Below, piece by piece: positions 37,261 to 46,368 of a DNA stretch of 64,000 bases. The DNA is from Candidatus Poribacteria bacterium (GTDB taxonomy: Bacteria > Poribacteria > WGA-4E > UBA9662). Positions within the stretch are counted from its first letter, which is position 1, and the number at the start of each line of letters is the position of its first letter. The position numbers and the translations under genes are program-made. The stretch is from assembly GCA_002709695.1 (NCBI GenBank), contig PAQF01000037.1, positions 1 to 64,000 of the forward strand. Reading direction: 5' to 3'. Below the pieces are notes generated by a model. The model was not told the DNA's origin and did no database searches. It saw nothing but the letters and a program-made list of their open reading frames with translations.

Positions 37261-37289
37261 ATTTTACTAAATAAGCCTCAATTTGTCAA
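37261..37289 (-). promoter_or_regulatory. Strong sigma-70-type promoter of the ribosomal supercluster
   Basis: Reading the minus strand: TTGACA (37289-37284), 17-nt spacer, TAAAAT (37266-37261). The -35 is perfect and the -10 matches 5 of 6 at ideal spacing. It points at rpsL across a leader of about 175 nt. Confidence 0.8.
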
Positions 37290-37402
37290 GTCTTTTTTAT
37301 AATCTAATGTGAAGTACAAACCAATTAACAACATTACTTTAACTAGCTTAACCAATAAAATCACGCCAGAGAACCATATTACCTGAATAGTACCATCATA
37401 GG

Positions 37403-38209
37403 TCAATCTTTGATCTCTATATCCGAAAAATCTCGTTCAGGTTCAGGATACTTCATGTCGAGCCCTTCAAGAGCCTTGACAATTGCTTTCCCAATTACCA
37501 AATCTCGATACCACTTATTATTGGCCGGCACAATGTGCCACGGAGCAACTTTGGTGTTGCACTTGCTAAGAACTACTTCAAATGCTTCCATATACTGATC
37601 CCAATACTGGCGTTCACGCAAATCCGCATCTGAAAACTTCCAATGCTTGTTGGTACGATTCAGCCTATCCTCAAAACGTTTTTTTTGCTCATCTTTCGAA
37701 ATGTGCAAGTAAAACTTCAAAATGGTTGTTCCATTTTCTACCAGCATCTTTTCAAAATTGTTAATCTGATTATATCTTTTGCTCCACACAGTTTTTTGAA
37801 CTAGATTGTGCACTCGTACAACCAACACATCCTCATAATAAGATCGATTAAATATAACTATCTTTCCCTTTCTCGGCGCAGCGAAATGATAACGCCACAG
37901 AAAATCGTGTGCGGCTTCCTCAACAGAAGGAGCCTTAAAATTCTTAACATCACACCCTTGTGGATTGACGGCCCCCATTACATGCTTAATTGTTCCATCC
38001 TTTCCACCTGCATCCATAGCCTGTAAAACAATCAACAATGAATTGTTACTATCACTGTATAATAATTCCTGTAACTCGATAATTTTGTTGATGGTTTTAC
38101 GCAATTTACCTTGTACATCGCGTTTGCGTTTATACTTTCCCTTATAGCTAGGATCAAAATCCGCGAGTTTTACCTTTTCACCAATTGGTACAATGAGTGG
38201 CTGAGACAT
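37403..38209 (-). CDS. ppk2: Polyphosphate kinase 2 family
   Basis: Soluble kinase of 268 residues that transfers phosphate between polyphosphate and nucleotides. Walker A AMDAGGKDGT is at 64-73, Walker B with lid FNRSYYEDVLVVRVH at ~119-133, and the lid motif RFEDRLNRTNKHWKFSDADLRER follows. The single-domain length fits the one-domain PPK2 classes (I or III). Direction (nucleotide phosphorylation or polymer synthesis) cannot be read from sequence. It lies upstream of the ribosomal promoter on the same strand. Confidence 0.92.
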   Translation of the reverse strand: MSQPLIVPIGEKVKLADFDPSYKGKYKRKRDVQGKLRKTINKIIELQELLYSDSNNSLLIVLQAMDAGGKDGTIKHVMGAVNPQGCDVKNFKAPSVEEAAHDFLWRYHFAAPRKGKIVIFNRSYYEDVLVVRVHNLVQKTVWSKRYNQINNFEKMLVENGTTILKFYLHISKDEQKKRFEDRLNRTNKHWKFSDADLRERQYWDQYMEAFEVVLSKCNTKVAPWHIVPANNKWYRDLVIGKAIVKALEGLDMKYPEPERDFSDIEIKD

Positions 38210-38295
38210 AACACACCCAAATCCTGTTAGATCCAGTATTTATTTATATACTACCACAGAAATAGGTAATCACCCAAACACAAGCCGCATTTTGA

Positions 38296-38325
38296 TTGAA
38301 AAAGAAGCAAAAAATGTGCTACACT
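38296..38325 (+). promoter_or_regulatory. Promoter of the tyrA leader RNA
   Basis: TTGAAA (38296-38301), 18-nt spacer, TACACT (38320-38325), preceded by TG one base upstream (extended -10, TGCTACACT). It reads into the structured region at 38332-38492. Confidence 0.6.
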
Positions 38326-38331
38326 CTTAAT

Positions 38332-38492
38332 TGTGAGAGCTGTAATTATACAAAGTTTTGAACCTACCAGCACGCTTACAAATTAGCAACCAGATTTAGC
38401 TGTCCTAGTTGCTAATACGGAAAAGCTAAACTCAAAAGTTGAAACTAGCTAAATTGATAAAAGAACGGGGTTTAATGGAACCCTGTTTTTTT
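38332..38492 (+). ncRNA. Candidate structured leader RNA or 6S-like small RNA upstream of tyrA
   Basis: About 160 nt bounded by a promoter and an intrinsic terminator with no reading frame. An apical 9-bp stem is perfect (ATTAGCAAC 38382-38390 with GTTGCTAAT 38408-38416). Outer helices pair TTTTGA with TCAAAA, AGCT with AGCT and TTAATT with AATTGA, giving a rod with a large internal bubble as in 6S RNA. The segment TTGAACC (38358-38364) can also pair with GGTTTAA (38469-38475) in the terminator, as an antiterminator would. tyrA starts 39 nt after the terminator with no second promoter seen, which favours attenuation. No T-box signature was seen. The class is undecided. Confidence 0.5.
38465..38492 (+). 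terminator. Intrinsic terminator upstream of tyrA
   Basis: Arms ACGGGGTT and AACCCTGT (8 bp with one G-U pair), 6-nt loop, then seven T. It is the best terminator in the window and lies between the leader RNA and tyrA. Confidence 0.85.
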
Positions 38493-38531
38493 ATGTTCAT
38501 AGCAGCCAATTAACGACAGAAATAATCATAA

Positions 38532-39422
38532 ATGATAGTAAAATTTCAGCAGATAAAAAATATTACAATTCTTGGTGTTGGATTAATCGGAGGTTCCCTC
38601 GGCTTAGCTCTTAAGGAAAACGGTTTCAAAGGCCAAATTACAGGACTAGGCCGGCGAAGAGAAACTCTCAACATTGCATTAGAACATAATGTCGTCGACT
38701 TTGCTACAACAGACTTTAAGTCGGGCGTAGAAAAAGCAGATCTTCTCATCATAGGCACACCAGTTTCACTTATCCCTCAAATGGTTAAACGAATTTCGGA
38801 GCAAGCACCTCCAAAAAAACCTTTATTCATTACTGATGTAGGAAGTGTCAAAACCCAAGTCGTCAGAGAAATTGACAATTTTCTAAGTGATCAAGACTAC
38901 ACACACATCCATTTCGTCGGTTCACACCCGATGGCGGGGTCAGAAAAAACCAGCGTCGCCGAAGCAAGATCTAACCTTTTTAACAACGCAAAGTGTATCA
39001 TCACACCTTCAATGTGCACATCACCAACCGCAATTCAAGTAGTCAAAGACCTATGGGAATTTATAGGTGGATACACAATCGTTCTATCACCAACTGATCA
39101 CGATTACCTCGTAGCTGGGGCCAGCCATTTACCACACTTAATCGCATCAGTTTTAACCCAAACAACACAGTCAGTTCAAACCAAATCCCTTAGAGCCCTT
39201 GAGCTTGCAGCCACAGGCTTTCGAGATACAACACGGATCGCAGCCGGTTCTCCAGAAATATGGAGAGACATTTTCCTGCAAAATTCGGAGTTTCTGATAC
39301 CTATGGTTAAATCAACCATCCAAACTCTAGAACAACTAAGCACTCTACTAACAAATAAAGACTCCACCAAAATTGAGGAGTTTCTAGCCCAAGCAAAAGA
39401 AATAAGGGACACCTTGCAATAA
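38532..39422 (+). CDS. tyrA: Prephenate/arogenate dehydrogenase
   Basis: NAD(P)-dependent enzyme of tyrosine synthesis, 296 residues. The Rossmann motif GVGLIGGSLGLALKE is near residues 15-29. The TyrA signature HPMAGSEKTSVAEAR follows at ~134-148 with the catalytic His. It ends without an ACT domain, so feedback control by tyrosine through ACT is not expected. It lies behind the structured leader and terminator, and cmk follows after 2 nt. Confidence 0.93.
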   Translation: MIVKFQQIKNITILGVGLIGGSLGLALKENGFKGQITGLGRRRETLNIALEHNVVDFATTDFKSGVEKADLLIIGTPVSLIPQMVKRISEQAPPKKPLFITDVGSVKTQVVREIDNFLSDQDYTHIHFVGSHPMAGSEKTSVAEARSNLFNNAKCIITPSMCTSPTAIQVVKDLWEFIGGYTIVLSPTDHDYLVAGASHLPHLIASVLTQTTQSVQTKSLRALELAATGFRDTTRIAAGSPEIWRDIFLQNSEFLIPMVKSTIQTLEQLSTLLTNKDSTKIEEFLAQAKEIRDTLQ

Positions 39423-39424
39423 AG

Positions 39425-40096
39425 ATGAATACTAGAAAGTCGACCATTGCGATTGACGGACCTGCAGGATCGGGCAAAAGCACCGTGACTCGCAAAGTTG
39501 CTGAACAAATCAACTACCTCTACCTCAACTCTGGTTCGATGTACCGAGCAGTAACACTACTTGCATCTCAAAGAGAAATTTCCCCAAATAATAGGACTCA
39601 ACTGACTGATCTAGTGCAGAAACAATGTCAAATTGACTTTGCTGATAACGGTAAAAAGACTCTGCTCAATGGTATAGATGTTTCCGAAGAACTCCGACAC
39701 CCCGAAATTGAACAACAGGTCGTAGTAATAGCAAAAATCCCCGAAGTCCGGCAGGAAATGGTAAAACAACAACGCCGCATCGCTAAAAATAGCGGTGTTA
39801 TAGCCGAGGGACGTGACGTAACAACGGTAGTATTCCCAGACGCTGACTTGAAATTTTATATTACAGCATCAATTGAAGAACGTGCGAGACGGCGATTTAA
39901 TGAGTTTCAGACCAAAGGTGTGGCATGCTCGTTTGAACAAATTGAAAACGAGATACGAATACGAGACCAACAAGACAAATCACGTCAGCACAGTCCTCTT
40001 AAGAAGGCTGAAGATGCAATCATCATAGACACAACACAGTTAGAAATCAACCAAGTTATAGATCTCATCCTAAAAAAAATAAAAGAAGACCAATAA
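39425..40096 (+). CDS. cmk: Cytidylate kinase
   Basis: 223-residue CMP/dCMP kinase. The P-loop GPAGSGKST is at 12-20, followed by YLNSGSMYRAV and the family signature GVIAEGRDVTTVVFPDADLKFYI, with RDQQDKSRQHSPLKKAEDAI as lid and base. tyrA-aroA-cmk is a known arrangement; here aroA is missing between the two. Confidence 0.96.
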   Translation: MNTRKSTIAIDGPAGSGKSTVTRKVAEQINYLYLNSGSMYRAVTLLASQREISPNNRTQLTDLVQKQCQIDFADNGKKTLLNGIDVSEELRHPEIEQQVVVIAKIPEVRQEMVKQQRRIAKNSGVIAEGRDVTTVVFPDADLKFYITASIEERARRRFNEFQTKGVACSFEQIENEIRIRDQQDKSRQHSPLKKAEDAIIIDTTQLEINQVIDLILKKIKEDQ

Positions 40097-40537
40097 TCAC
40101 ACCATTAGTTTATAAACACCGAATGAGCGAGAAACAAAAGTACAAAGCTCCCATCCAATTCAAGACGTTGGCTAGTACCATTCCACTATAAACTCAGACA
40201 AAACAACTAGCAAACTAGTCGAAAATGCTGAACCCCCAAAACATTAGGATGAGATTGCCTGCCCAATTTCAATCAGTATATAAATCCATAAATAAAAAAA
40301 ATCACAAAGTACATAAGTCCTGCTCTCTAAATGGATTCGCTTTCAACATAACACCCCAAAAGATTTAGGATGAAATATTGATGATAGATTTTGATAGATA
40401 TCAAAAGTGTACGTAGGGAAGCAAACAAGATTTAAGTAAATCTTAAAGTCACTCAACCTTTTCAAACATAATCCCTTCGAGTGTTGGGTGGAAACTCACT
40501 AACTCCCACATGTTTAGATAACCAAAAGGGCACCTAA
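40097..40537. other. Intergenic region with short repeats
   Basis: A 441-nt region without a gene. It contains a near-repeat of about 25 nt (CCCCAAAACATTAGGATGAGAT near 40232-40255 and CCCCAAAAGATTTAGGATGAAAT near 40353-40376) and a perfect palindrome at 40389-40406. These may be regulatory sites for the toroid/esterase genes that follow. Confidence 0.45.
40389..40406. promoter_or_regulatory. Perfect 18-bp palindrome
   Basis: TTTTGATA, GA, TATCAAAA is symmetric over 16 of 18 positions. It lies 132 nt before the toroid-like protein and resembles a dimeric repressor site in form; no regulator is encoded nearby. Confidence 0.45.
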
Positions 40538-42196
40538 ATGTTAAAGTACGAAAACTTAGTAGAAAAACTGGGCGAGCGAGTTGAATCTATTCTGCCTTGC
40601 CAGATAATGGATCCAAGCCGGGATGATTATGGCGGTTTTTTCATTGATGGAGTAGCAACACCAACAAGTGTGAACATGGTAGCTCCCCTTGGTCACGCAT
40701 ATTTACTGAAAGGAGGAAAGTATTATCAAAACGAAGAGATTTTGAAACGTATCCTGGCTATAGCAACCTTTGGACGCAAGATCCGAAGAGAAAGCGGATG
40801 TTTTGACCTTATTACCACCAATTTTGATTCGTCACCTGACACCGGATTTCTCGTGATGGCTATCGCACCTGTCGTACGTGCGGCGAGACAAGCAAAAACC
40901 TATGGTGATAAAGGAGCAGAAAAAATTGTAGAGGAATTAGGTGAGATCATTCAAACAGCAGTCCCCGGGATGATCACCGGTGGATTTCACACACCAAACC
41001 ATCGATGGGTACTGGTGGGAGCACTGTCACAGGCGTTGGAGCTTTTTCCCAATTTAGACGGCATGGGCACTATAGAAAAATACCTCGCTGAGACCATTGA
41101 CATCAATACCGACGGTGAATATATTGAGCGGAGTGCAGGTGTCTACAATGCTATTTGTAATCGCTCTCTAAGATTAGCAGCCGATGCGCTCGGCCGACCG
41201 GAACTACTAGAACCCGTGCGACGAAATCTAGATTTATCCTATCATATGTTGAACGCAGATGGAACAGTTGTGACGAGTTTTTCGCGGCGGCAAGACCATG
41301 GAACTCGAGTGGTTCCTGGAAATATGGTGGATACTTATTACTATATGGCACGGCGGGACAAAAATGGCTTTTATGCCGCGGTAGCTGACTGGCTATATTC
41401 AACCTCTCCCGAAGCAGGTTGGATACTCGAACCGTTTCTCACTCACTCTAATTGGCGTGAGGATAATCTCAAACGAGATAGATTGCCAAAGAGTTACTCA
41501 AAAGTTTATCCAACATCCAAATTGTGGAGGGTGCGACGAAACAAAACGAGTGCAACAACTGGCGCCGGTATTACAACGCCTTTTAGCATTAAACATGGAC
41601 AAGCTGAACTAACGTCGGTAAATTTCTGCGCGAGTTATTTTTCAATTGCACAATTTACCGGTGAAACATTCGAAGAAGCAAATGGACAAATCTGCATGAC
41701 ACACAAGAGTATAGACCCAGATGGAAGAAGACCAGGTTACGATATGCCATTAGGGCGAGAAGTCGCTTTTGATGAATTTTACAACACTCGAAAAGAGCGA
41801 AATCTTTATAAACTACCACCATTGTTTACCACACTGGAAGTTAAAGAAATTGAAGAGGGATTTAACTTGCATATAACATCAACAGGCTATAATAGGGTGC
41901 CGTTCCAGATTGCTTGTGATTTCAGACCAGGCGGAGAAATAGATTTTGGACACGGAGCAATACAAGGAAAAGCTAATGAGATTTTACTCCTGAAGGGAGG
42001 TAGTGCCACTTATCATGTAGGAAACGATGCAATTTCAATTGGCCCAGGAGCATATGGGCATCGCTTTTGGCAAATGCGTGGCAGTGAATCTATTCCCGAC
42101 ACATTCCGAGTACTCATAACGTTTCTGACCCCCGTAGACCACACACTATCAATTAAATATGGTACATGGTCAGCCGCAAACGAAAGAATCATGTAG
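40538..42196 (+). CDS. Uncharacterised protein, possible (alpha/alpha)-toroid glycan-active enzyme
   Basis: The protein is 552 residues with no signal peptide. The N-terminal two thirds are helical with recurring aromatic/His patches (DPSRDDYGGFF, GGFHTPNHRWVLVGAL, GEYIERSAGVYNAICNRSL, MVDTYYYMARRD), similar in style to heparinase/alginate-lyase (alpha/alpha) toroids. The last ~170 residues are beta-rich (FQIACDFRPGGEIDFG). The NHRW and ERSAGVYN motifs recall catalytic Asn/His/Tyr sets of such lyases, but I cannot place it in a named family. It precedes a CE15-like esterase on the same strand, which supports action on an acidic polysaccharide. Confidence 0.5.
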   Translation: MLKYENLVEKLGERVESILPCQIMDPSRDDYGGFFIDGVATPTSVNMVAPLGHAYLLKGGKYYQNEEILKRILAIATFGRKIRRESGCFDLITTNFDSSPDTGFLVMAIAPVVRAARQAKTYGDKGAEKIVEELGEIIQTAVPGMITGGFHTPNHRWVLVGALSQALELFPNLDGMGTIEKYLAETIDINTDGEYIERSAGVYNAICNRSLRLAADALGRPELLEPVRRNLDLSYHMLNADGTVVTSFSRRQDHGTRVVPGNMVDTYYYMARRDKNGFYAAVADWLYSTSPEAGWILEPFLTHSNWREDNLKRDRLPKSYSKVYPTSKLWRVRRNKTSATTGAGITTPFSIKHGQAELTSVNFCASYFSIAQFTGETFEEANGQICMTHKSIDPDGRRPGYDMPLGREVAFDEFYNTRKERNLYKLPPLFTTLEVKEIEEGFNLHITSTGYNRVPFQIACDFRPGGEIDFGHGAIQGKANEILLLKGGSATYHVGNDAISIGPGAYGHRFWQMRGSESIPDTFRVLITFLTPVDHTLSIKYGTWSAANERIM

Positions 42197-42422
42197 AACA
42201 TTAAATCATAAAGCGAAAGAGACAAATTATCATAACTACTACGGTCAAATCAAAGGGCATGCGGATCTTGAACTAATTGAAGATGATATTTTCAACTCAA
42301 TTACATCTATCACCTTAACTACAAACAGGACATTTAATCGACATGCTGCTATCACATATAAATATAATTTAGTCCTGTTTAACAGACGAATTCTACAGAA
42401 ATGATAATGAGGTTTAGATCAC

Positions 42423-43571
42423 ATGAAATTAATTAACAAATTACCAGATCCTTTCCTGAAGGAAGACGGCAATCGCGTGGTTACTCTAGAAGATTGGAAT
42501 CTTCGCCGACAAGAAATAAAAGATATGATTATCAACATCCAATACGGATCTATGCCCAACTCACCTGAAAAAGTGACAATAACAAATCTAGAATCCAAGA
42601 CACTGGATGGCGGTGAAACCCAAGACGAATTATATTTTGATTTTGTGCCGAAAAGGGATCAACCTGAAATCAAGTTCGGTATGAATGTTACAGTCTTATC
42701 TCCATCTGTAGAAGCAGTCAAAAGACGGCAAAATTCAGTCAAAGATTTTGGCGTAAATGGAATACCAGCCCTAATATACGTAGGTAAATCAGTATTCTAC
42801 GATCTCCTCCAAAATGGCTATATGATGATCTGTTATGAAAACAACCAGCTAGAACCAATGGAAATGGGTAACCCAATTGTTGGCCCAGCTCAACAAGCTT
42901 ACGAAGAACTAGAACCAGGCAAATATTCTTGGGGGTCAATTTCAGTTTGGGCTTGGGGAGCTTTACAATTGCTAGAGTATGCTCTTACATTAACTGCTAT
43001 CAACAAAAAACAGATTATGATTTCAGGGCACTCCAGAAACGGCAAAACAGCGTTGCTAGCAGGGGCACTTGATGACCGAATTGCTATTGTCAACCCTGCT
43101 GGATCTGGATGTGCGGGAGCTGGATCTTACCTTGCACTGGGGGATGATTGTGAAGATCTGGCTGCACTTACCAGCAGAAAACGGTGGTGGACATGGACTC
43201 ATCCTGACTTTGAGAAATGGGCGGGACGCGAAAAAGACCTACCTTTTGACCAACATTTCCTGATGGGACTCGTTGCCCCAAGACCATTATTACGGACAGA
43301 AGGACACAACGACCTCTGGGCAAATCCAAAAGGTACATACGCTTCGTTCTTAGCAACACAACCAATTTACGATTTTCTTGGAACACCTAAACGAAATGGT
43401 ATACACATCCGAGAAGGAGGGCACTATCAGGGAGAAGAAGATTCTGCTGCACTGTTGGCTTTTGCCGACTGGCATTTCTTCAATCTTCCACCTAAACACA
43501 ACTTCCAAGAGGAGTTGTCAGAAAACATGAAACTTCCTACATTATTTCACTGGACACGCCCAAATGAATAA
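42423..43571 (+). CDS. CE15-like alpha/beta-hydrolase (glucuronoyl esterase type)
   Basis: A 382-residue serine esterase. The nucleophile motif GHSRNGKTA places the Ser at 204, the pattern typical of CE15 (G-S-R-x-G-K). NPAGSGCAGAG and WWTWTHPDFEKWAG follow, and the likely catalytic His is in REGGHYQGEED. CE15 enzymes cleave esters between glucuronate and lignin or methyl groups. No signal peptide is obvious, so it may be intracellular or the start may be further upstream. It is 226 nt after the toroid-like gene; that gap has no gene I can support. Confidence 0.75.
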   Translation: MKLINKLPDPFLKEDGNRVVTLEDWNLRRQEIKDMIINIQYGSMPNSPEKVTITNLESKTLDGGETQDELYFDFVPKRDQPEIKFGMNVTVLSPSVEAVKRRQNSVKDFGVNGIPALIYVGKSVFYDLLQNGYMMICYENNQLEPMEMGNPIVGPAQQAYEELEPGKYSWGSISVWAWGALQLLEYALTLTAINKKQIMISGHSRNGKTALLAGALDDRIAIVNPAGSGCAGAGSYLALGDDCEDLAALTSRKRWWTWTHPDFEKWAGREKDLPFDQHFLMGLVAPRPLLRTEGHNDLWANPKGTYASFLATQPIYDFLGTPKRNGIHIREGGHYQGEEDSAALLAFADWHFFNLPPKHNFQEELSENMKLPTLFHWTRPNE

Positions 43572-43728
43572 GATCCAATGTAAGACTTAAGTACTCCAAA
43601 ACAAAACACTTTTACACATATCAGTGAAAGCATGCCACCTAGAAATCGAAGTTGTGGACTAGCCCCAAAGAATACATAGTCCTTCGCGTTCAGCTCTTTT
43701 GATTTGTTAATTTTCCTTGAAGATGAAT

Positions 43729-44550
43729 TTAGTCATCGAACCTCCAGATTCGGAGAGCCGTTTTTCCCAGCATCCACTCCCGATCCTCAGGGGTAAAAAA
43801 ATCCATTTCATTTTTGACAACAGTTAATGCTTGCGTATAAGAAGCTTTACTCAAGCACACTGGCCAGTCCGTCCCCCACATAATTCGGCTTCCACCAAAC
43901 GTATGATAGACTTTTTTTACCATATCATGTGTATCGACCCACGGATAGCCCATCTTAGAAATCGACCATGTATGGCTAATCTTCACATAAACTCTAGGAA
44001 AATTTGCCAAATTAAGGAGTAATTCGAGCTTCTCAGGTTGATCTGGCGGACAATCTGCCATGTGGTCAACAACAACATCCAAATCTCCATGCCGATCTAA
44101 GATATCAGCAAGGTCTGTTAATCTTTCAGACCTCGTTAAAATTAGCATAGGAACACCTAATTGTTCCGCACGATCGAAAATCGGATCCATTAAAGAGCCA
44201 GCAAACCAATCCCCTGAGGCATCTATTGAGGGGCTTAAGCGAACACCATGAAGCCCATGTTGTTCCGTCCAATAACTCAAGTGGTCAGGAGCGTCTGGAT
44301 CCTCTGGATTGATGCGGCCAACGGCCATAAACTTATCGGGATAAGTTTTCACAACATGTGCGACGTAACTATTATCCCACCGATAATGGATAACTTGAAC
44401 TAGCACCGTCTTATCAACATCATTTTCGCGCATCAATTTAAGCAACATTTCTGGTGTTGCATCTTCCTGAGGTGGATTTTTTGTCTCCTGAGCCCAAGGA
44501 AATTCAGGATCGTTCTTCCAAATATGAACATGAGGATCAATGATTTTCAA
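43729..44550 (-). CDS. Amidohydrolase-family TIM-barrel hydrolase (PF04909 type)
   Basis: 273 residues, metal-dependent hydrolase of the type that includes fuconolactonase and decarboxylases. The metal motif HVH is at 7-9 (IIDPHVHIW), a barrel strand carries VVVDHMADCP, and the end motif IMWGTDWPV holds the conserved Asp. The start is TTG with GGAG about 6 nt upstream. The neighbourhood (CE15-like, sulfatase) suggests a sugar-acid lactone or similar, but the substrate is inferred. Confidence 0.82.
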   Translation of the reverse strand: MKIIDPHVHIWKNDPEFPWAQETKNPPQEDATPEMLLKLMRENDVDKTVLVQVIHYRWDNSYVAHVVKTYPDKFMAVGRINPEDPDAPDHLSYWTEQHGLHGVRLSPSIDASGDWFAGSLMDPIFDRAEQLGVPMLILTRSERLTDLADILDRHGDLDVVVDHMADCPPDQPEKLELLLNLANFPRVYVKISHTWSISKMGYPWVDTHDMVKKVYHTFGGSRIMWGTDWPVCLSKASYTQALTVVKNEMDFFTPEDREWMLGKTALRIWRFDD

Positions 44551-44787
44551 TTTTTTCTCCTACAATATAGTGGATTTGGTTTTAATTCTCTAAAGAAACG
44601 AAAGCCTCATAGTTTACCTACTAGCAACCGTCTAACTAGAGAATCAAGCATATTACAACCTTTAAACAAGTTGATTTTAGCCCCTAATTTTTTCTTTTCG
44701 GTATAAATTTCCGATAATGATAGAACCCCGAACTTAGGGGTGTTAATACTGCTTTTAGAAACAAGTAATCAAAACGAAAAAGTATGC

Positions 44788-46293
44788 CTAGATCTGTTCG
44801 TTATCCAGATAATCCATTTCCGGCTTGAGCTCCCAACGACATCGGTCTCTTGGTCGCACGTACCGCCCCCAAGAAGCAAGAACCTGCTGATCGGCACGGA
44901 GTTGGGCCATGCGTTCGGAGATCCATTCAGGATCCCATCCGTTCAGAACTTTAGTTTTCAGTTTTTCAACCGTTTCGCGATGCGCAGGATCGGTGGCCAA
45001 ATTGTTGAGTTCACGCGGATCGATATCCAAGTTGAAGAGCTGGCACGGCTGACCATGGTAATAGTTGAGTTTCCAAGCATCAGAACGGATCATGCGTTGA
45101 AAGACACCTTTTTCTGGAAAAGGGCCACCAGCTCCAGCTGCGTCTTGACAAAATTCGGAGAAAGCCACATTATCCCACCTAGTGTTTTTCGGCTCAGTCA
45201 ACAACGGAAGCAAGCTTCGCCCTCGTGAGTTGGGTAGAGTAGGACAACCAAGAGCATCGATCATAGTCGCGTTGATGTCAAGCGAGGAAATAACCTTGTC
45301 ACAACGGATATTCTCAGGTAAATGGCCCGGCCAAGCAAGGATTGCTGGAACTTTGACCGAATCCTCGTAAAAAGTTTGCTTCCACCATAAACCATGTTCA
45401 CCAACTTGCTCTCCGTGATCAGACATATAAACGATAAGAGTATTATCCTCCAAACCGTTCTCACGTAAGGAAGTAAAAATTTGACCAATCATAACATCCA
45501 TCCTGTCAACTAAAGCCCAATAAGCAGCGCGAGCACGGCGTATTTCCTCTTCACTGACCTCCTCAATATCACAAGATCTTCGCCAGAACTTGATGTGGGG
45601 ATGTAAGTGTTCACCAAAAGGTTCGGGATTCTGCGGGAGAGTAACGTTTTCATAATAGTAACGGTAGTCCTCCAACCGGGCAACAAAGGGCTGATGAGGC
45701 AACATAAAACCAACCGAGAGCGAGAAGGGCTCGGCCGACTGGCCGGAGCGTTTCTTCACCCCCAACCGATTTAGATAATCGATAGTGGCAGCAGTAACAT
45801 CTTCATCGTGAACTTGGTATGCACTTTGACCATGACCAGAAAGTCTAAGGCTAGTACGCTCCGGCCCGGTGGTACCCGAAAGAGCACCGTGGTCTACACT
45901 GACGCCACCAAGCTGGTTAGGCCCATGATCCCCAACCAAACGCTGAGCATAACCATGAAACTGGTCGGGCCCCACCGAATGCATTCGGCCTACAAGCGTA
46001 GGGTAGTAGCCACCAGCCCCCATAGCATGAGCAAAAGTCGGAATCCCAGAATCAAGCATATGAGAGTTAGTCCACACTTGATTCTCATACGGATAGCATC
46101 CCGATAACATCGACATGCGAGAGGGCACACAAATAGGTGAAGGACAGTAAACATTTTCCAGAAGGACTCCTCGCTCGGCCAATTGATCAAGATTAGGTGT
46201 TTTGACTAATGAATCTCCATAACAACCAGTAACAGCTGCAGCATGTTGATCCGAATGTATATAAAGCAAATTAGGACGTTGATTTGATTTCAA
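44788..46293 (-). CDS. Type I sulfatase (formylglycine-dependent)
   Basis: A 501-residue arylsulfatase-family enzyme that hydrolyses sulfate esters, probably on glycans. The calcium-binding Asp is in HSDQ near the N-terminus. The maturation motif CVPSR puts the formylglycine Cys at 55. Later signatures are LIVYMSDHGEQVGEHGLWWKQTFYED and TRWDNVAFSEF. No signal peptide is present. The start is TTG with AAGG upstream. A formylglycine-generating enzyme is not encoded in this window. Confidence 0.92.
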   Translation of the reverse strand: MKSNQRPNLLYIHSDQHAAAVTGCYGDSLVKTPNLDQLAERGVLLENVYCPSPICVPSRMSMLSGCYPYENQVWTNSHMLDSGIPTFAHAMGAGGYYPTLVGRMHSVGPDQFHGYAQRLVGDHGPNQLGGVSVDHGALSGTTGPERTSLRLSGHGQSAYQVHDEDVTAATIDYLNRLGVKKRSGQSAEPFSLSVGFMLPHQPFVARLEDYRYYYENVTLPQNPEPFGEHLHPHIKFWRRSCDIEEVSEEEIRRARAAYWALVDRMDVMIGQIFTSLRENGLEDNTLIVYMSDHGEQVGEHGLWWKQTFYEDSVKVPAILAWPGHLPENIRCDKVISSLDINATMIDALGCPTLPNSRGRSLLPLLTEPKNTRWDNVAFSEFCQDAAGAGGPFPEKGVFQRMIRSDAWKLNYYHGQPCQLFNLDIDPRELNNLATDPAHRETVEKLKTKVLNGWDPEWISERMAQLRADQQVLASWGRYVRPRDRCRWELKPEMDYLDNEQI

Positions 46294-46368
46294 TTGAGAC
46301 CTTAAACTCCTTGTTCTAACCTTTTCCCAAATAGATGACTTCTATTCTCAAAACACCAGTTCAATTTC

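Noticed and set aside
38332-38492. T-box riboswitch for the tyrA leader
   Set aside because: No AGGGTGG-type T-box sequence or specifier loop pattern was seen.
42159-42404. 81-codon plus-strand frame between the toroid and CE15-like genes
   Set aside because: It overlaps the end of the toroid gene, has no ribosome site and reads as low-complexity random sequence.
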